From: Pseudoruegeria sp039972875
GTDB taxonomy: Bacteria; Pseudomonadota; Alphaproteobacteria; Rhodobacterales; Rhodobacteraceae
Reading direction: 5' to 3'
DNA: 64,000 bases
Assembly (NCBI GenBank): GCA_039972875.1
Contig: JBDWMA010000019.1
Span: forward strand, 158,817-222,816
The stretch's first letter is position 1, and the number at the start of each line of letters is the position of its first letter. The notes beneath the pieces were generated by a model, which saw only the letters and a program-made list of their open reading frames with translations, searched no databases and was not told the DNA's origin. Below, piece by piece: positions 61,163 to 64,000 of this stretch. The translations under genes and the position numbers were made by a program.

Positions 61163-61633
61163 ATGTCCCGTCGTCACGCCGCAGAAAAGCGCGAAGTTCT
61201 TCCAGACGCAAAGTTTGGTGACCGCGTTCTGACTAAATTCATGAACAACCTGATGATCGATGGCAAAAAATCTGCCGCCGAACGCATTGTTTATAACGCA
61301 TTTGACCGCGTTGAATCCAAGCTGAAGAAAGCCCCAGTAGAGGTTTTCCACGAAGCACTGGAAAACATCAAACCGAGCCTCGAAGTTCGTTCCCGCCGTG
61401 TTGGTGGTGCGACATATCAGGTTCCGGTTGAAGTCCGCCCTGAGCGTCGCGAAGCATTGGCCATCCGTTGGTTGATTAAAGCTGCTCGTGCCCGCAATGA
61501 GAACACCATGGAAGAGCGCCTTGCAGGCGAGCTCATGGATGCTGTCAGCAGCCGCGGCACCGCGGTTAAAAAGCGCGAAGACACTCACAAGATGGCCGAA
61601 GCGAACAAAGCTTTCAGCCATTATCGCTGGTAA
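61163..61633 (+). CDS. rpsG: 30S ribosomal protein S7
   Basis: 156 residues: SRRHAAEKREVLPDAKFGDR, LTKFMNNLMIDGKKSAAERI, and the S7 signature region VGGATYQVPVEVRPERREAL, ending NKAFSHYRW. Primary 16S rRNA binder that nucleates the 30S head. AAGGAGAGAG lies upstream. In other bacteria S7 can repress its operon. Confidence 0.98.
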   Translation: MSRRHAAEKREVLPDAKFGDRVLTKFMNNLMIDGKKSAAERIVYNAFDRVESKLKKAPVEVFHEALENIKPSLEVRSRRVGGATYQVPVEVRPERREALAIRWLIKAARARNENTMEERLAGELMDAVSSRGTAVKKREDTHKMAEANKAFSHYRW

Positions 61634-61659
61634 CCCATTCGTCCAAGGACCTAATCCTC

Positions 61660-63777
61660 ATGGCACGTGACTACCCCCTAGACCGCTACCGTAACTTCGG
61701 GATCATGGCGCACATCGATGCAGGTAAAACAACCTGTTCCGAGCGCATCCTGTACTACACCGGCAAATCCCACAACATTGGCGAAGTGCATGATGGCGCT
61801 GCGACAATGGACTGGATGGAGCAGGAGCAGGAACGCGGAATTACCATTACTTCGGCTGCGACAACCACATTCTGGGAACGCACTGAAGACGGTGAAACTG
61901 CTGACACCGAAAAGCACCGGATGAACATCATCGACACCCCCGGCCACGTTGACTTCACGATTGAAGTTGAACGTTCGCTGGCGGTTCTTGATGGCGCCGT
62001 TGCTGTTCTCGATGCCAACGCTGGTGTTGAGCCTCAGACTGAAACCGTTTGGCGTCAGGCTGACCGCTACAAAGTTCCGCGGATTGTGTTCGTTAACAAA
62101 ATGGACAAAATCGGCGCGGATTTCTTTAACTGCGTTCACATGATCAAAGACCGTACAGGTGCTATCCCTGCTCCTATTCAGATCCCTATCGGGGCTGAAA
62201 CAGAGCTGGAAGGCATGATCGATCTTGTCACCATGGAAGAATGGGTTTGGGCCGGCGAAGACCTGGGTGCGTCCTGGGAAAAACGTCCGATCCGTGAAGA
62301 ACTTAAGGACCTGGCCGACGAATGGCGTGCCAACCTGATTGAAATCGCTGTCGACATGGACGACGATGCAATGGAAGCTTACTTGGAAGGCATTGAGCCT
62401 GACGAAGCAACCCTGCGCCGCCTCATCCGTTTGGGCACGCTTGAAATCAAGTTCATCCCAGTACTCTGTGGTTCAGCGTTTAAAAACAAAGGTGTTCAGC
62501 CTCTGTTGAACGCGGTTATCGACTATCTGCCGAGCCCGCTCGACGTTGTTGATTACATGGGCTTTAAACCAGGTGACGAAACAGAAACACGTGATATTGC
62601 CCGCCGTGCGGATGATGAAATGGCGTTCTCAGCACTTGCGTTTAAAATCATGAATGACCCCTTTGTTGGGACCCTGACATTCACACGTATCTATTCTGGT
62701 ACGTTGAACAAAGGTGACTCGCTCATCAACTCGACCAAAGGTCGTAAAGAGCGTGTTGGTCGTATGATGATGATGCACTCCAATGATCGTGAAGAAATTC
62801 AAGAAGCGTTCGCTGGTGACATTATCGCTCTGGCTGGTCTGAAAGATACAACAACCGGTGACACACTTTGTGCCGTTAGCGAACCTGTTGTTCTTGAAAC
62901 AATGACATTCCCCGATCCTGTGATCGAGATTGCTGTTGAGCCTAAGACCAAAGTTGACCAAGAGAAAATGTCTCAAGGTTTGGCCCGTCTGGCTGCTGAG
63001 GATCCATCCTTCCGTGTGGAAACTGACCAAGAATCTGGTCAGACCATCATGAAGGGCATGGGCGAACTTCACCTCGACATCCTTGTGGACCGTTTGAAGC
63101 GCGAATTCAAAGTCGAAGCGAACATTGGTGCGCCACAAGTGGCCTACCGTGAGACCATCGGCCACGAAGTTGAGCATTCTTACACTCACAAGAAACAGTC
63201 TGGTGGTTCTGGTCAGTTCGGCGAAGTGAAGATGATCATTTCCCCGACAGTTCCTGGCGAAGGGTATTCCTTCGAAAGCCGTATTGTTGGTGGGTCAATT
63301 CCAAAAGAATACATCCCTGGCGTAGAAAAAGGCATCAACTCGGTTATGGATAGCGGCCCTCTGGCTGGCTTCCCTGTGATCGATTTCAAAGTTGCTTTGA
63401 TCGACGGTAAATTCCACGATGTTGACTCCAGCGTCCTTGCATTCGAGATCGCCGCACGTATGTGTATGCGTGAAGGCATGCGCAAAGCTGGTGCGAAACT
63501 TCTGGAACCCATCATGAAGGTCGAAGTGATCACACCTGAAGAATATACAGGTGGTATCATTGGTGATCTGACCTCCCGTCGTGGGCAGGTTCAGGGGCAG
63601 GACACACGCGGCAACGCGATTGCGATCGACGCATTCGTACCGTTGGCAAACATGTTCGGCTACATCAACACTCTGCGTTCGATGTCTTCTGGTCGTGCGA
63701 ACTTCTCTATGCAGTTCGATCACTACGACCCAGTTCCGTCCAACATCTCTGACGAGATTCAGGCGAAATTTGCATAA
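61660..63777 (+). CDS. fusA: elongation factor G
   Basis: 705 residues. G1 loop GIMAHIDAGKTTCSERILYY near residue 14, switch region MEQEQERGITITSAATT near residue 51, DTPGHVDF near residue 88 and NKMDK near residue 142 give the GTPase domain; domain IV includes the HKKQSGGSGQFGEVKMI region near residue 510. Catalyses ribosomal translocation. Third gene of the str operon; ribosome site AAGGA. Confidence 0.98.
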   Translation: MARDYPLDRYRNFGIMAHIDAGKTTCSERILYYTGKSHNIGEVHDGAATMDWMEQEQERGITITSAATTTFWERTEDGETADTEKHRMNIIDTPGHVDFTIEVERSLAVLDGAVAVLDANAGVEPQTETVWRQADRYKVPRIVFVNKMDKIGADFFNCVHMIKDRTGAIPAPIQIPIGAETELEGMIDLVTMEEWVWAGEDLGASWEKRPIREELKDLADEWRANLIEIAVDMDDDAMEAYLEGIEPDEATLRRLIRLGTLEIKFIPVLCGSAFKNKGVQPLLNAVIDYLPSPLDVVDYMGFKPGDETETRDIARRADDEMAFSALAFKIMNDPFVGTLTFTRIYSGTLNKGDSLINSTKGRKERVGRMMMMHSNDREEIQEAFAGDIIALAGLKDTTTGDTLCAVSEPVVLETMTFPDPVIEIAVEPKTKVDQEKMSQGLARLAAEDPSFRVETDQESGQTIMKGMGELHLDILVDRLKREFKVEANIGAPQVAYRETIGHEVEHSYTHKKQSGGSGQFGEVKMIISPTVPGEGYSFESRIVGGSIPKEYIPGVEKGINSVMDSGPLAGFPVIDFKVALIDGKFHDVDSSVLAFEIAARMCMREGMRKAGAKLLEPIMKVEVITPEEYTGGIIGDLTSRRGQVQGQDTRGNAIAIDAFVPLANMFGYINTLRSMSSGRANFSMQFDHYDPVPSNISDEIQAKFA

Positions 63778-63783
63778 ACGGGT

Positions 63784-63837
63784 GGCGGGGTGAACCCCGC
63801 CCTACCCACCACTTGTAGGGCAGAGGCATACTCTGCC
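63784..63837 (+). other. paired hairpins between fusA and tuf
   Basis: GGCGGGG (63784-63790)/CCCCGCC (63795-63801) with loop TGAA, and GGCAGAG (63819-63825)/CTCTGCC (63831-63837) with loop GCATA. Neither is followed by a T-run. They likely mark an mRNA processing or attenuation point that lets tuf be expressed at a different level from fusA (inference). Confidence 0.5.
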
Positions 63838-63862
63838 GTCCGATAGAAAAGGAGCCACTACC

Positions 63863-64000
63863 ATGGCAAAGGAAAAGTTTGAGCGTAACAAACCGCACGT
63901 CAACATTGGCACAATCGGCCACGTTGACCACGGTAAAACGACACTGACCGCAGCGATCACCAAGCAATTTGGTGACTTCAAAGCCTATGATGAAATCGAC
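63863..64000 (+). CDS. tuf: elongation factor Tu (5' part, cut by window edge)
   Basis: 46 codons of EF-Tu up to the last base of the window: AKEKFERNKPHVNIGTIGHV then DHGKTTLTAAITKQFGD, the intact G1 loop. AAGGAG at 63848-63853 supports the ATG. Delivers aminoacyl-tRNA to the ribosome. The rest lies beyond position 64000. Confidence 0.97.
   Translation, partial: MAKEKFERNKPHVNIGTIGHVDHGKTTLTAAITKQFGDFKAYDEID

Noticed and set aside
60749..61621. 290-codon open frame antisense to rpsL-rpsG
   Set aside because: Overlaps two certain ribosomal genes; no domain recognised.

Overview
The window looks like a chromosomal piece of a marine alphaproteobacterium of the Rhodobacterales (Roseobacter group). 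The reasons are two TRAP carboxylate-type transporters, a form I aerobic CO dehydrogenase operon, a Hint_2-type protein, and the order tRNA-Trp / secE-nusG-rplKA / rplJL-rpoBC / rpsL-rpsG-fusA-tuf. No mobile element, integrase, CRISPR array or rRNA gene was seen. All assignments come from reading motifs by eye; no database search was run.

Layout. (1) 0.1-8.8 kb: a divergent RpiR-type regulator and a catabolic operon made of an N-formylglutamate-amidohydrolase-like enzyme, TRAP transporter QMP, a glutamine-synthetase-like ligase, an aldehyde dehydrogenase and an iron alcohol dehydrogenase. The enzyme set resembles a gamma-glutamylation route for an amine or amino alcohol. (2) 8.8-14.7 kb: a GMC flavin alcohol dehydrogenase divergent from a second TRAP transporter (PQM) and an IclR regulator. 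(3) 14.9-23.4 kb: MHYT-LytTR regulator CoxC, then coxMSL, coxD, coxE, coxF, a possible 33-residue ORF, and coxG. CoxL carries the form I active-site Cys. A pair of 13-bp direct repeats with LytTR spacing precedes coxM. (4) 23.5-29.3 kb, all on the minus strand: an unknown membrane protein, a coniferyl-aldehyde-dehydrogenase-like enzyme, a class III aminotransferase, and a tightly overlapping three-gene electron-transfer cassette (pentahaem c cytochrome, DUF3365/Tll0287-like haem c protein, putative dihaem b membrane protein).

(5) 29.6-43.0 kb: an amino-sugar (GlcNAc/GalNAc) utilisation locus. GntR regulator and cytoplasmic GH20 hexosaminidase face a CUT1 ABC transporter, a Gfo/Idh oxidoreductase, two different SIS-family proteins (NagB-II-like and AgaS-like), a ROK kinase, a GatZ/KbaZ-like protein and NagA. 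The shared control region has repeated TTGGTAT elements. (6) 43.0-64.0 kb: mainly information processing. A DUF374 acyltransferase-like gene, tRNA-Trp and a sulfotransferase-like gene precede secE, nusG, rplK, rplA; then an inverted GNAT gene, rplJ, rplL, rpoB, a small two-helix membrane protein, rpoC, an EamA transporter, a Hint-domain protein, rpsL, rpsG, fusA and the start of tuf, which runs off the right edge.

The most interesting points are the cytochrome triad at 27.4-29.3 kb, the proposed gamma-glutamylation operon, the LytTR-type operator in front of coxM, the helically phased operator of the amino-sugar locus, and small coupled ORFs inside the cox and rpoBC operons.
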